From Candidatus Aquiluna sp. UB-MaderosW2red (GTDB lineage: Bacteria > Actinomycetota > Actinomycetes > Actinomycetales > Microbacteriaceae): a DNA stretch of 64,000 nucleotides. Below, in pieces: positions 1 to 9,889 of the stretch. How positions within the stretch are numbered: the first letter of the stretch is position 1; every line of letters starts with the position of its first letter. Both the position numbers and the translations under genes were made by a program. The stretch spans positions 1 through 64,000 of the forward strand of contig NZ_LT627734.1 in the NCBI RefSeq assembly GCF_900100865.1, written 5' to 3'. Below the pieces are notes generated by a model. The model did no database searches and was not told the DNA's origin. It saw only the letters and a list, made by a program, of their open reading frames with translations.

Positions 1-1253
<1,253 letters not shown>

Positions 1254-1338
1254 TCGTGAGTTTCCCGCCTGGCTGCGGATGAGCTGTTTATTTTCCTCGC
1301 TGAACTCGAGTAAGGCCCAGAAAATCAGACAAATCCAT

Positions 1339-1354
1339 TTGGAAAGCTTTACAA
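1339..1354. promoter_or_regulatory. Probable LacI-family operator, overlapping the -10 of the regulator gene
   Basis: TTGGAAAGCTTTACAA is a 16-bp near-perfect palindrome (one mismatched pair of eight) with the central symmetric core typical of LacI/CcpA-type operators. It overlaps a possible -10 box TACAAT (1350-1355) and ends 9 bp before the LacI-family start codon, so autorepression is the simplest reading. Confidence 0.6.
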
Positions 1355-1363
1355 TTTTTACAA

Positions 1364-2389
1364 ATGGTAGGAATTATTGAAGTAGCGCAGCGGGCTGGCG
1401 TCTCCACAGCCACGGTGTCCAGGGCACTTAACGGCAAAGCCCACGTTTCAGCCCGAGCTCGTGAAAAGGTCCTCAAGGCCGCGCAGGAGCTTGGCTACGT
1501 GGCATCATCCTCGGCTTACAGCCTCGCCACCGGAAGATCCAAGAACATTGGGGTGGTGATGCCGTTTATTGACCGCTGGTATTTTTCCAACCTGTTGGAA
1601 AATGCGGTCAATGCCTTGGTGGCCAGAGGCTATGACGTGACTCTCTATAACCTCTCCGGAGGAGAAACTCACCGTCGAAGAATCTTTGAAGACCTCGTGC
1701 TAAGAAAGCGAGTTGATGGCGTCTTGACCGTGGCGGTAAAGCTTTCACCCCAAGAGCTCAGCCGACTAAGCGAGATAAACAAGCCGATCATTGGAATTGG
1801 TGGCCCAATTCCAGGGGCTCGATCCTTAGCGATAGACGACGAGGGCGCAGGACGATTGGCAACTCAACACTTGATTTCCCTCGGCCATACCGAGATCGGG
1901 ATGATCTCGGGAACACCTGCTACTGAGATGGATTTTCACCAGCCGTACTTGCGTAAGACTGGATATCACGAGGCTTTGCTGGATGCCAATTTAGACTTCC
2001 ATCCGCAGTGGATGGCGGAGGCTGACTTCACGGTTCCCGGCGGGTATCACGCTGCCAAGCAAATGCTTGGTGATCCAAGAAACGCTCCAACTGCGATCTT
2101 CTGCGCCTCGGACGAGATGGGCTTTGGGGCAATTCAAGCAGCCAGAGACTTGGGTTATCGTGTTCCCCAAGATATATCCGTAATTGGCATGGATGGGCAC
2201 CCGCTTGGAGAGTTTTATGGCCTGTCCACTATTGAACAAAGACCCAGTGCTCAAGGAGTCAAGGGGGCAAACATGATCGTGGACATCATTGAATCTGAGG
2301 ACCCGAAACAACTCCTGAATTTTGAGCAAGTGAATCAGTGGCCCATAGAGCTTTTGGTTCGCTCCTCAACTGCCAAGCGTTCTAGTTAG
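1364..2389 (+). CDS. LacI-family transcriptional regulator
   Basis: A 341-residue protein with an N-terminal LacI helix-turn-helix (residues 7-24, VAQRAGVSTATVSRALNG), the hinge region, and a periplasmic-binding-protein-like ligand domain containing segments such as KNIGVVMPFIDRWYFSNLLE and a terminal STIEQRP stretch. Length is standard for the family. No Shine-Dalgarno sequence is visible and a -10-like TACAAT lies 8 nt before ATG, so the mRNA may be leaderless. The effector is probably a sugar but no sugar-uptake genes flank it. The next gene, yajQ, follows closely and may be cotranscribed. Confidence 0.9.
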   Translation: MVGIIEVAQRAGVSTATVSRALNGKAHVSARAREKVLKAAQELGYVASSSAYSLATGRSKNIGVVMPFIDRWYFSNLLENAVNALVARGYDVTLYNLSGGETHRRRIFEDLVLRKRVDGVLTVAVKLSPQELSRLSEINKPIIGIGGPIPGARSLAIDDEGAGRLATQHLISLGHTEIGMISGTPATEMDFHQPYLRKTGYHEALLDANLDFHPQWMAEADFTVPGGYHAAKQMLGDPRNAPTAIFCASDEMGFGAIQAARDLGYRVPQDISVIGMDGHPLGEFYGLSTIEQRPSAQGVKGANMIVDIIESEDPKQLLNFEQVNQWPIELLVRSSTAKRSS

Positions 2390-2398
2390 ACTTTGGGC

Positions 2399-2887
2399 AT
2401 GGCTGATTCAACATTCGACATCGTATCCAAAGTAGATAAGCAAGAAGCGGATAACGCTCTGAACCAAACCTCCAAAGAAGTCGAGCAACGCTACGATTTC
2501 AAGGGAACTGGTGCTGAGATTTCCAACAGCGGCGAAAAGATCATGATCAAAGCCAACTCCCCAGAGCGGGCCAAGGCTGTTTTAGATGTCTTTGAAACCA
2601 AGCTAATCAAGCGCGGCATCTCTTTGAAGTCCCTTGATGTTGGAGAACCCTACGCCTCGGGCAAGGAATACCGCATGGAGATGAGCCTCAAAAGCGGCAT
2701 CGACCAAGAACAAGCCAAAAAGATCTCAAAGATTATCCGAGACGAAGGCCCCAAGGGCGTGAAGCCAATCATTCAAGGAGACGAACTTAGAGTCAGCTCT
2801 AAATCTAGGGATGACCTGCAGGACACCATGGCGCTGTTGAAGTCTTCGAAACTGGATATCGACGTCCAGTTCACCAACTTTCGCTAG
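2399..2887 (+). CDS. YajQ family nucleotide-binding protein (UPF0234)
   Basis: A 162-residue protein starting [16 protein letters not shown], the conserved YajQ N-terminus, with the family signature QRYDFKGT and a C-terminal [11 protein letters not shown] chose ATG 2399 over an upstream TTG at 2393 because family members start MA(D/S)S. YajQ proteins fold as two ferredoxin-like domains, bind nucleotides or RNA, and bind cyclic di-GMP in some bacteria; no specific role here can be read from sequence. It lies 9 bp downstream of the LacI-type regulator and ends 3 bp from the convergent manA stop. Confidence 0.92.
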   Translation: MADSTFDIVSKVDKQEADNALNQTSKEVEQRYDFKGTGAEISNSGEKIMIKANSPERAKAVLDVFETKLIKRGISLKSLDVGEPYASGKEYRMEMSLKSGIDQEQAKKISKIIRDEGPKGVKPIIQGDELRVSSKSRDDLQDTMALLKSSKLDIDVQFTNFR

Positions 2888-3963
2888 CCCATGGCCAGAT
2901 AGCCAGTTCCGGAGCCAACCACCGAAAATAGTCTCGCATCCCCCAAGTAACCGGCCTGGCCCTTACGCAGAGTCAGGCTTTCATCCTGAGATGTTGAAAT
3001 ATTAAGTTCACCCGAGACGCAGACCACAATCGCAGAGCCATTTAGTTGGATATCCACCAGGAGATTCGACGAACTAGGCTCAACCCGATAAACATTGAAA
3101 TCTGGAATTTCCACCCCGAACCGATGAAGCCCCTGAGCCAATTTTTGCTGAGAAACACGCGGCTCAATTAGGCTCTGAAAATCTAAAATTTGCATTAGCT
3201 CCCGAACATCAACTGGCTTTTGGGTCAAGCCGCCGCGCAACACGTTGTCACTGGCGGCCATCACCTCCACCCCCATGCCTTCAAGATATGCGTGGATGTT
3301 GCCAGCGGGTAAAAAGATTGCCTCGCCAGGTCTAAGGGCAACAAGATTCATCAGGACCGAAACTAAGATTCCGGCATCAGATGGGTGCTGGTGAAACAAG
3401 TCCTCAATCAACCGAGCTCTCTTGCGGCCCAACACGGTGCAGTTGGCAACAAGCTGCAATACCGCCGAAGCTGGGGCATCGTAGATCCAACGCATAGCGG
3501 CTTCAATGCCGGCAGCCTCAAAGGCTCCCCATAGCCCTGCCAGCGGAGTTGATGCAGCTGCTAGCAGCCTCAGATCCGCTTCTATCTCGGGAAGCGGTCG
3601 AAAGCCACACAGCGCCCGAAACTCGGTTATCGCAATCAAAAGCTCGGGCTTATGGTTGGCATCGGAATAAGACTTGTGGTTATTAGCAAACTGCATCCTG
3701 GCTCGATCCCTAGCTGGGTGCGCCTGAATTGAAAGTGGTTGGGCCGCAGCCAAAAACTTCACAAGGTATGGGAGCTCACCGACCCGGTCTAAAAGCGAAC
3801 CATTAGCCGAGTCCGACACCATGGTCAAAGAACTCTTATGAGTGCCGAACCACACTTCGGCTATCGGATGATCTGGGGTTTCAATACCCAAAAGATCAGA
3901 AAGTAGTTCACTTGCGCCCCAGGCGTATGCCATGGGCTCGTTTTTAATTCTCAACAAAGTCAA
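2884..3963 (-). CDS. manA: Mannose-6-phosphate isomerase, class I
   Basis: Cytoplasmic zinc enzyme interconverting fructose-6-phosphate and mannose-6-phosphate, feeding mannose-containing envelope sugars. The N-terminal motif AYAWGA, the zinc-ligand segments [13 protein letters not shown] and [13 protein letters not shown], and the active-site segment [14 protein letters not shown] are all present. The start is uncertain: a TTG at 3963 lies one base after the MFS gene stop with GGAAGG and AGGG upstream, whereas ATG 3984 would overlap the MFS gene by 20 bp and add seven residues with no family match. Probably translationally coupled to the MFS gene. Confidence 0.9.
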   Translation of the reverse strand: MTLLRIKNEPMAYAWGASELLSDLLGIETPDHPIAEVWFGTHKSSLTMVSDSANGSLLDRVGELPYLVKFLAAAQPLSIQAHPARDRARMQFANNHKSYSDANHKPELLIAITEFRALCGFRPLPEIEADLRLLAAASTPLAGLWGAFEAAGIEAAMRWIYDAPASAVLQLVANCTVLGRKRARLIEDLFHQHPSDAGILVSVLMNLVALRPGEAIFLPAGNIHAYLEGMGVEVMAASDNVLRGGLTQKPVDVRELMQILDFQSLIEPRVSQQKLAQGLHRFGVEIPDFNVYRVEPSSSNLLVDIQLNGSAIVVCVSGELNISTSQDESLTLRKGQAGYLGDARLFSVVGSGTGYLAMG

Positions 3964-3964
3964 A

Positions 3965-5239
3965 CTAGGCCCTACCTTCCTCATCCACGATGATCACCGA
4001 AATGGGTCCGGTAGGCGGAGCTGCATCCGCCAACTCGCTGCGCCTAGCCTGCTTGGCGAATGTTGCGGCAATAAACCCGGCGCCAATTGCCAAAGTAATT
4101 GGGAAAAAGAATGCCAGCGGGAGACCCACGCCTTGAGCCAAGGCGCCCATCAAAGTCTTGGCCAACACCGTGACAGAGGAACTGAAAAGGCTAATGCTCG
4201 AGAGCGCCCAGGAGGTGGAGACCCCGGGGATGTGCCCGGCCGCGGAAGAAAACACCGGAGCCAAGGAAGATAGGCCCAACCCGGCTATCAGCCAGAGCGC
4301 TCCACTTACCGCGAGACCCAGATACTGATTGATGGCGGCCAGAGGAGCCGCAACCAAGGCCGTCACAGCAAAAGCTCCGGCCGCAATGAATGCTCCTCTA
4401 GAGGCAATTAGATTTGGGGGAAAACGCTTTGCCCAGCGGGTCAGTGAGAGTCTCCCGATGATCATGCCCGACATAAAGGTTGCGAAGGGGATTGAACGCA
4501 GCGCCAAATCGAGATTCAAAATATCTCTAGCAAACACGGCGGCCCAGTCAATAATTACAACCTCGGGAAAGACTCCAAAAAACATACCGAGGGCCAGCAG
4601 GGCCAACTGGGGCGGAAACTGGTAGAACTTGCGCTTAACCACCAGCGCCTTTTCTTCGATGTGGCCATCTTCTTGGCCATTCAAAAGCCAGCGATAGCAG
4701 AACTCAAACACCACCAGAGTGATGATTGCTACCGCTACTAAAAAGACTTCCAGACTCAGAAATACTGTCGAAAGACCACCGGAGATTGCTGCCGCCACGG
4801 CGCCAACCGCCCAGCCCGCGTGGAAGCGACCCATCACATTAATCTTTATTTGCTTCTGAATCAAAACCGCGTGGGAGTTAACAGCCACGCCCACCAAAGA
4901 CATGAAGAAGTTGAACCCCATGTTTATAAAAAACCAAATTGCCGGCTCTGTGGAAAGGCCCAACAAGACCAACATCACCATTCCGCCATAGATGCCCCAA
5001 CGGATAATCATCCTCGAACTAAAGCGCATAATCAGACGCGAGGCAAAAAACAAAGGGGCGATTGATCCGATAATTCCGAACCCAATGATTGTTCCCCACT
5101 CGGCGAATGAAACGCCCAGACGGTCGATGTACTCCGGAACCCAGGCCACCGAGGAAAGCGCTGCGTGACCCATGAAGATGAAGGTCGCCAGCATCGCAAT
5201 CTGTGATTTACGTAGCCTTGCTGCGGTAAGTTTTGCCAT
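3965..5239 (-). CDS. Major facilitator superfamily transporter
   Basis: A 424-residue polytopic membrane protein with about 12 hydrophobic segments and a central charged cytoplasmic loop (near residue 190). The first helix region (ATFIFMGHAALSSVAWVPEY) resembles the YbjJ-like MFS branch whose members include sugar or drug efflux proteins. The substrate cannot be assigned. It starts 3 bp downstream of the FprA-like reductase stop and ends next to the manA start, so all three are likely cotranscribed. Position before manA is weak support for a sugar-related substrate. Confidence 0.85.
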   Translation of the reverse strand: MAKLTAARLRKSQIAMLATFIFMGHAALSSVAWVPEYIDRLGVSFAEWGTIIGFGIIGSIAPLFFASRLIMRFSSRMIIRWGIYGGMVMLVLLGLSTEPAIWFFINMGFNFFMSLVGVAVNSHAVLIQKQIKINVMGRFHAGWAVGAVAAAISGGLSTVFLSLEVFLVAVAIITLVVFEFCYRWLLNGQEDGHIEEKALVVKRKFYQFPPQLALLALGMFFGVFPEVVIIDWAAVFARDILNLDLALRSIPFATFMSGMIIGRLSLTRWAKRFPPNLIASRGAFIAAGAFAVTALVAAPLAAINQYLGLAVSGALWLIAGLGLSSLAPVFSSAAGHIPGVSTSWALSSISLFSSSVTVLAKTLMGALAQGVGLPLAFFFPITLAIGAGFIAATFAKQARRSELADAAPPTGPISVIIVDEEGRA

Positions 5240-5241
5240 CC

Positions 5242-6591
5242 CTAGCTCTCTGAAATATCTAGCATTTCTGAGCGATCAAATAGCTTGATGCGCTCTCGGC
5301 CCTGATTCTCACCAAGGGATCTTTCAGTCGAATCTATCTTGAGCCAACCCGGCCAGCCCACAAACCTAACAGCTTTTTTGTTTAGAGTCTCAATAATCTG
5401 GGATTCCCCCGGCCTAGAGGGTTTTAGCCACATCGGCTTATCGTCAATAACGTGACCAATGGTCTCGATTGCATCGGCCTTGGTGTGGCCAATGAGCCCT
5501 ACCGGCCCGCGCTTGATCCAGCCGGTGCAATAGATTCCCGGGATCTGCAAGCCGGCGTCATCTAATACTCGACCACCATCGTTTGGAATGATGCCTTTTT
5601 TCTCATCGAAAGGTAATTCCGCGAGCGGCGACCCGTAATAACCGACCGCCCTGTAAAGGGCTTGAATTGGGAAAGTTTCGAACTCCCCGGTTGGCACAAC
5701 GTTGCCCGTGCCGTCCAGCTTGGTGCGCTCTATCTCAAGTCCCGAAACCCGGCCCTGCGAATCCAGAACCCTGGTCGGAGAGGAGAAAAAGTGCAGGTGC
5801 AACCTGCGCTTTTGGGGATCTTGTTTATTTTCCTTGAGGCCTTCGAGGGTCTTAACCATGACGCGAACTTGATTGCTCGATTCGATCGCGGTCATCGAAC
5901 CTTGGTCATACTGGAAGTCATCTTCATAAACAATTGCCTCGACACCCTCTAGGTGCAGTGCCTCGCGAAGCTCAAGTGGCGAGAACTTAACCTGGGCTGG
6001 GCCCCTCCTGCCGAAAACATGCACGTCGGTGACTGGCGATTTCTTGAGATTCTCATAAACATGGCTAGGAATATCGGTTGCCAAGAGATCCTCGGGACGC
6101 TTGATTAGCATCCGTGCAACGTCTAGGGCGACATTGCCGTTACCGATTACAGCTATCTGGCTGGCATCTAGCGGCCAATCCAGTGGGAAATCCGGGTGAG
6201 CGTCGTACCAGTTCACAAAATCGGCGGCACCGTAACTACCGGCAAGATCTACCCCGGGAACATTAAGTGCGGCATCCTTGATGGCTCCGGTGGCAAAAAT
6301 AACAGCGTGGTAATGATCCTTAAGCTCATCCAAGCTAATGTCCACCCCGTAGGTCACATTGCCAAAGAATTGGATATCCCCGCGGTCCAAGACCTCGTAA
6401 AGCGCTTTGATAATTCCCTTAATTCTCGGGTGATCCGGAGCAACTCCGTAGCGCACTAACCCGTAGGGAGCTGGCAATGAATCAAAAAGATCAATAGAAA
6501 CTTCAAAGTCTTTCTCGGACTTTAAAATCAGATCGGATGCGTAAATACCGGCGGGTCCTGACCCGATTACGGCAAGGCGAAGCTTTGACAA
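5242..6591 (-). CDS. fprA: FAD-dependent ferredoxin-NADP+ reductase (FprA / adrenodoxin reductase type)
   Basis: A 449-residue flavoprotein with the FAD dinucleotide motif VIGSGPAG at residues 8-15, the family hallmark PYGLVRYGVAPDHP, the NADP(H) motif VIGNGNVALDVARML and the late motif GIYCTGWIKRGPVGLIGH. Proteins of this type move electrons between NADPH and ferredoxins. Length matches mycobacterial FprA. The start is TTG with AGGA eight bases upstream; the alternatives are worse. It is encoded downstream of the polyprenyl diphosphate synthase gene with a 14-bp gap. Confidence 0.93.
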   Translation of the reverse strand: MSKLRLAVIGSGPAGIYASDLILKSEKDFEVSIDLFDSLPAPYGLVRYGVAPDHPRIKGIIKALYEVLDRGDIQFFGNVTYGVDISLDELKDHYHAVIFATGAIKDAALNVPGVDLAGSYGAADFVNWYDAHPDFPLDWPLDASQIAVIGNGNVALDVARMLIKRPEDLLATDIPSHVYENLKKSPVTDVHVFGRRGPAQVKFSPLELREALHLEGVEAIVYEDDFQYDQGSMTAIESSNQVRVMVKTLEGLKENKQDPQKRRLHLHFFSSPTRVLDSQGRVSGLEIERTKLDGTGNVVPTGEFETFPIQALYRAVGYYGSPLAELPFDEKKGIIPNDGGRVLDDAGLQIPGIYCTGWIKRGPVGLIGHTKADAIETIGHVIDDKPMWLKPSRPGESQIIETLNKKAVRFVGWPGWLKIDSTERSLGENQGRERIKLFDRSEMLDISES

Positions 6592-6605
6592 AATGTTTTC
6601 CTAAC

Positions 6606-7604
6606 CTATCCCTGGCGCTCAACAACAGCGGCCGCGAATGCCTCGAGGGCAGACTTGACCGAACCAGCTGGTAATCCTGAAATCGCAGCTACCGCCTGAT
6701 CGGCCCAGCGCTGAGTCTCCGTTTGAGCTTCGTCCATCACAACATGTGCTCGCAATTTCTCTAACACTTCCGGCAGGTTTTGCGCGGAGAGACCAGATTT
6801 GATCAGTTGAAGCAACTCAACTGATTCTTTGTCTTTGTGGTTCTCCAATAAAAATACTGGCAGCGTTGGGACACCGGCCAAAAGATCGGTTCCCGAGACC
6901 TTGCCGGATTGCTCCGTGGTGGACTGGATATCGATAATGTCATCTACCAGCTGAAAGGCAACACCGATACGTTCACCAAAAGCCTGCAGCGGTTGCTGGT
7001 AGCTCGCATCGGCTCCCGAGAGAAGTGCACCGAGTCTGGCGGATAGCGCAATAAGGGAGCCGGTTTTATCTCGCAACACGTCTAGATAATGAGCCAGCGG
7101 ATCTTGGCCCTCTCGGGGCCCAATAGTCTCGTTCAGCTGACCCAGCACCAACTGCTCAAAGACTTGGGCCTGCATGGTGAGGGCCTCTTGGCCAAGCGAT
7201 GCAACAATGTTTGAAGCCCTGGCGAATAATAGGTCTCCGGTAAGAATGGCGACGTTATTGCCCCAAACCAAATGCGCGGTGTCGACCCCACGCCTAGTGG
7301 AAGCCTGGTCCATCACGTCATCGTGATAGAGAGTCGCCAGGTGAGTAACTTCCATGACAACGGCTGCGTCCACAACCTCAGGAGCATCCGGGTCGCCAAG
7401 CTGAGCCGTTAGAAGAACCAAACCCGGGCGCATTCTTTTGCCGCCGGCCTTGGCTAGATGAGAGGACATCTCAGTCACCAGGGCATCCGCCGAGGTGGTG
7501 GCCGCGATGATGCGAGCCTCGACTTCGACCATGCGTGCTTCGAGATCTTTTAGCAGCTTGCGATCAGAAACCAGCCGCAGTTGTTTTGGAAGTGAATTGC
7601 CCAT
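6606..7604 (-). CDS. Polyprenyl diphosphate synthase (menaquinone side chain)
   Basis: Trans-isoprenyl diphosphate synthase with both aspartate-rich motifs: HDDVMDQASTRRG (first) and QLVDDIIDIQ (second). It likely builds the long isoprenoid chain attached by MenA, since it sits with menG. ATG 7604 overlaps the menG stop as TGATG and gives 332 residues; a longer frame starting at 7631 would overlap menG by 28 bp. Chain length cannot be read reliably from sequence. GAAGAG lies a few bases before the chosen start. Confidence 0.92.
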   Translation of the reverse strand: MGNSLPKQLRLVSDRKLLKDLEARMVEVEARIIAATTSADALVTEMSSHLAKAGGKRMRPGLVLLTAQLGDPDAPEVVDAAVVMEVTHLATLYHDDVMDQASTRRGVDTAHLVWGNNVAILTGDLLFARASNIVASLGQEALTMQAQVFEQLVLGQLNETIGPREGQDPLAHYLDVLRDKTGSLIALSARLGALLSGADASYQQPLQAFGERIGVAFQLVDDIIDIQSTTEQSGKVSGTDLLAGVPTLPVFLLENHKDKESVELLQLIKSGLSAQNLPEVLEKLRAHVVMDEAQTETQRWADQAVAAISGLPAGSVKSALEAFAAAVVERQG

Positions 7605-8293
7605 CAGCTCTTCAACCCCTGGTGCATGCAAACTATGCCTAGAGTCAGGTTTTTATAAGTTACTTCTTTGAATCCAACAGCCTCGATGTCCTTTTTGAGC
7701 ACCGCCTGCTTCGGCCAAGCCGCAATCGAATCGGCTAAATAGTTATAAGCCTCTGGGGTTTTAGAAAAAACTCGAGAAAAAATCGGCAACACCTTCGCCA
7801 AATAAAATCTATAAAAAGGCCCAAGAATGCCCGGCACGTAGGAGAACTCACAAACCACCAACTTGCCACCCGGTTTTAGAACTCGATAAAACTCACCGAG
7901 AGCAACCTTGTGGTTCTCCACATTTCGAAGCCCGAAAGATATCGTCACCGCATCAAACTCTTTATCCGCAAAGGGCAATTTCATGGCATCCGCAAAAACG
8001 AATTCAAGTTCTGGGAACCGCTTTTTACCCTCGGCTTGCATGCCCTTTGAGAAATCAGCCGCCACGACTCGGACACCCGGCTTGAGAAAAGCCATCGAAG
8101 AGGTCCCGGTTCCAGCGGCGATGTCCAAAACAGCTTGGCCGCTTTGAGCATTCACAGCATCCGCTACGGCCTTGCGCCAGAGACGGGCTTGCCCAAAAGA
8201 AAGTAGGTCGTTTGTTTTGTCGTAACTCACCGCTACATCGTCAAACATCGCAGCTACTTCTGCGGGTTTTTTGTTTAGGTCTGCCTTGCTCAC
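7604..8293 (-). CDS. menG: Demethylmenaquinone methyltransferase
   Basis: A 229-residue class I SAM-dependent methyltransferase of the UbiE/MenG family that performs the last step of menaquinone synthesis. It carries the N-terminal FDDVAVSYDKTNDLLSFG signature, the SAM motif VLDIAAGTGTSS and the later ISFGLRNVENHKVAL segment. The start is GTG 8293 with a -10 box TAGACT exactly six bases upstream, so translation is probably leaderless. It is first in an apparent operon menG - polyprenyl synthase - fprA - MFS - manA. Confidence 0.95.
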   Translation of the reverse strand: MSKADLNKKPAEVAAMFDDVAVSYDKTNDLLSFGQARLWRKAVADAVNAQSGQAVLDIAAGTGTSSMAFLKPGVRVVAADFSKGMQAEGKKRFPELEFVFADAMKLPFADKEFDAVTISFGLRNVENHKVALGEFYRVLKPGGKLVVCEFSYVPGILGPFYRFYLAKVLPIFSRVFSKTPEAYNYLADSIAAWPKQAVLKKDIEAVGFKEVTYKNLTLGIVCMHQGLKS

Positions 8294-8299
8294 TAGGCA

Positions 8300-8305
8300 A
8301 GTCTA
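8300..8305 (-). promoter_or_regulatory. -10 box of a leaderless menG promoter
   Basis: TAGACT on the minus strand, followed by six bases and then the menG GTG. The spacing places the transcription start at the initiation codon. Confidence 0.55.
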
Positions 8306-8596
8306 ATCGGGGAGCCCCCGTTGTTTTTCCTTGTTTACCAAGGTGTAGACCACCAATCCAATCGAGCCAAATCCCAGCGTTAGGACCAGCGGGGTGATTG
8401 CATTGGCAAACTCGTCTGCAGGGGTGCGGTGAGTGATAACGATGTCTTCCATCAAGATCGGATCGGAAACTGTGGAATTGCCCTGTTGTTCATAGACGGT
8501 TGGGGGAATCACCTGCTCGTTGTGTTCTGACCCCTCGGCCAAGGGTGCGGATATCGCAAAGCCGAGTAACAGCGTTGCAATAATCCGCGTGATCAA
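8303..8596 (-). CDS. Small exported or membrane protein, unknown function
   Basis: About 97 residues: an N-terminal hydrophobic signal-like segment (RIIATLLLGFAISAPLAEG), a polar extracytoplasmic stretch of about 45 residues, and one C-terminal membrane helix (ANAITPLVLTLGFGSIGLVVYTLV) followed by a basic tail. I prefer the TTG at 8596 because AGGAG (8607-8603) sits six bases upstream, over ATG 8644. It lies upstream of menG on the same strand; its stop overlaps the menG -10 box. No family recognised. Confidence 0.65.
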   Translation of the reverse strand: MITRIIATLLLGFAISAPLAEGSEHNEQVIPPTVYEQQGNSTVSDPILMEDIVITHRTPADEFANAITPLVLTLGFGSIGLVVYTLVNKEKQRGLPD

Positions 8597-8698
8597 TTTG
8601 AGCTCCTGATTTAGAATTATTTCAGGATAGGTTGAAATGCCCAAGGATGCGACATGGTTAGTAATGTCTCAGCAAATCCAGAGCAAAAAGGACAAGAA

Positions 8699-9889
8699 AT
8701 GCGATTGAAGGTGAAAACCACCGCGCTTAAGCACGCCCCAGTGCTTGAACTCGCCGGCAAATCGGTGTTTCTAAGAAGCGGCTCGCAGCTAATTGGCGAG
8801 GGTGTGGCCCACGTAATCTCTGCGACTGGGGAACACAGAATCCAAGAGCTTTCCAGTGCCTGGAAGGCCCTTTGCGAAGCCGCTCAAATAGATGATGAGG
8901 TGAAACTTGCCGGCAGCGGGTTAGTGGCCTTCACCTCGATCACTTTTTCGCCACTCAGCCAACGCCCAAGTGTTCTCATTATCCCTAGACGCCTAACCGT
9001 AATTAGAGAGGGAATCGCCTTTCAAACCCTTGTTGAGACTGACTCACCCGAACTTTCAACCGCGCTCTTTGCCCCCGAGGGCAAATTAGTAGAAGGAAGC
9101 CAGTCAAGCAGCGGTTTTCTGAAATCGGTCGAACTTGCAGTTGAGCAAATTTCGGACAGCGATTTAGCCAAGGTGGTGTTGAGCCGGGATTTAGTAATGC
9201 CCATCTCTGGCTCCCCCGATTTATCAAAAGCCCTCAATAGACTTTCAGCCCGATATCCACACTGCTGGACCTATGCAGTCGGTGAGGTGTTTGGGGCCTC
9301 CCCCGAATTATTACTCAGAGCCGAATCGGGTGAGGTTTCAGCTCGAGTGCTGGCTGGCACCGCAGCTCGCGGCACCGACCCTGATGTTGATCGCGCGATA
9401 GCCGAAGGCCTAGCTCACTCGATTAAAAACAAGCAGGAGCACGCCTTCGCAGTTGATTCACTGCTCGAAAAACTGGATCCATTTTGCGAGCAAATCACCA
9501 GGGACAACGAGCCGTTTTCTTTAGCGTTGCCGGACCTCTGGCACCTTGCCACCGATGTGACTGGCAAGCTCAGGGAGAAGACCTCACTACTGGACATCGT
9601 GGCTCAGCTTCACCCAACCGCCGCAGTTGCAGGCACACCAAGAAAACTTGCTCAAGACCTGATCGCAGAATTAGAACCTTTCGATCGCGGTGGTTATGCG
9701 GGACCGGTGGGCTGGCTGGCATCGGATGGAAGTGGCGAACTAGCAATTGCGCTACGCGGTGGAATTATTGAAGAAAACCAGATCAGGGCAATCGCCGGTT
9801 GCGGGATTGTTGCTGGGTCTGACCCACAAGCAGAGCTAGAGGAAACCGAGCTCAAGTTTCGCGCCGTGAGATACGCTTTCGATTCTTAG
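8699..9889 (+). CDS. menF: Isochorismate synthase
   Basis: Converts chorismate to isochorismate, the entry to menaquinone synthesis. The C-terminal chorismate-binding domain is clear: SPELLLRAESGEV, VLAGTAARG, LHPTAAVAGTPR, YAGPVGW and a final IRAIAGCGIVAGSDP. The chosen ATG 8699 has AAAAGGA six to seven bases upstream and begins MRLKVKTTALKH; ATG 8654 would add 15 residues without family support. The stop overlaps the convergent menD stop by four bases. An EntC/DhbC role in siderophore synthesis is possible in principle but the men neighbours make MenF the natural call. Confidence 0.93.
   Translation: MRLKVKTTALKHAPVLELAGKSVFLRSGSQLIGEGVAHVISATGEHRIQELSSAWKALCEAAQIDDEVKLAGSGLVAFTSITFSPLSQRPSVLIIPRRLTVIREGIAFQTLVETDSPELSTALFAPEGKLVEGSQSSSGFLKSVELAVEQISDSDLAKVVLSRDLVMPISGSPDLSKALNRLSARYPHCWTYAVGEVFGASPELLLRAESGEVSARVLAGTAARGTDPDVDRAIAEGLAHSIKNKQEHAFAVDSLLEKLDPFCEQITRDNEPFSLALPDLWHLATDVTGKLREKTSLLDIVAQLHPTAAVAGTPRKLAQDLIAELEPFDRGGYAGPVGWLASDGSGELAIALRGGIIEENQIRAIAGCGIVAGSDPQAELEETELKFRAVRYAFDS

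Noticed and set aside
3932-4273. Plus-strand open frame of 113 codons
   Set aside because: It is antisense to the 3' end of the MFS gene and the start of manA and has no family pattern.
9003-9237. Two minus-strand frames inside menF
   Set aside because: They are overlapping shadows of a well-conserved plus-strand gene.
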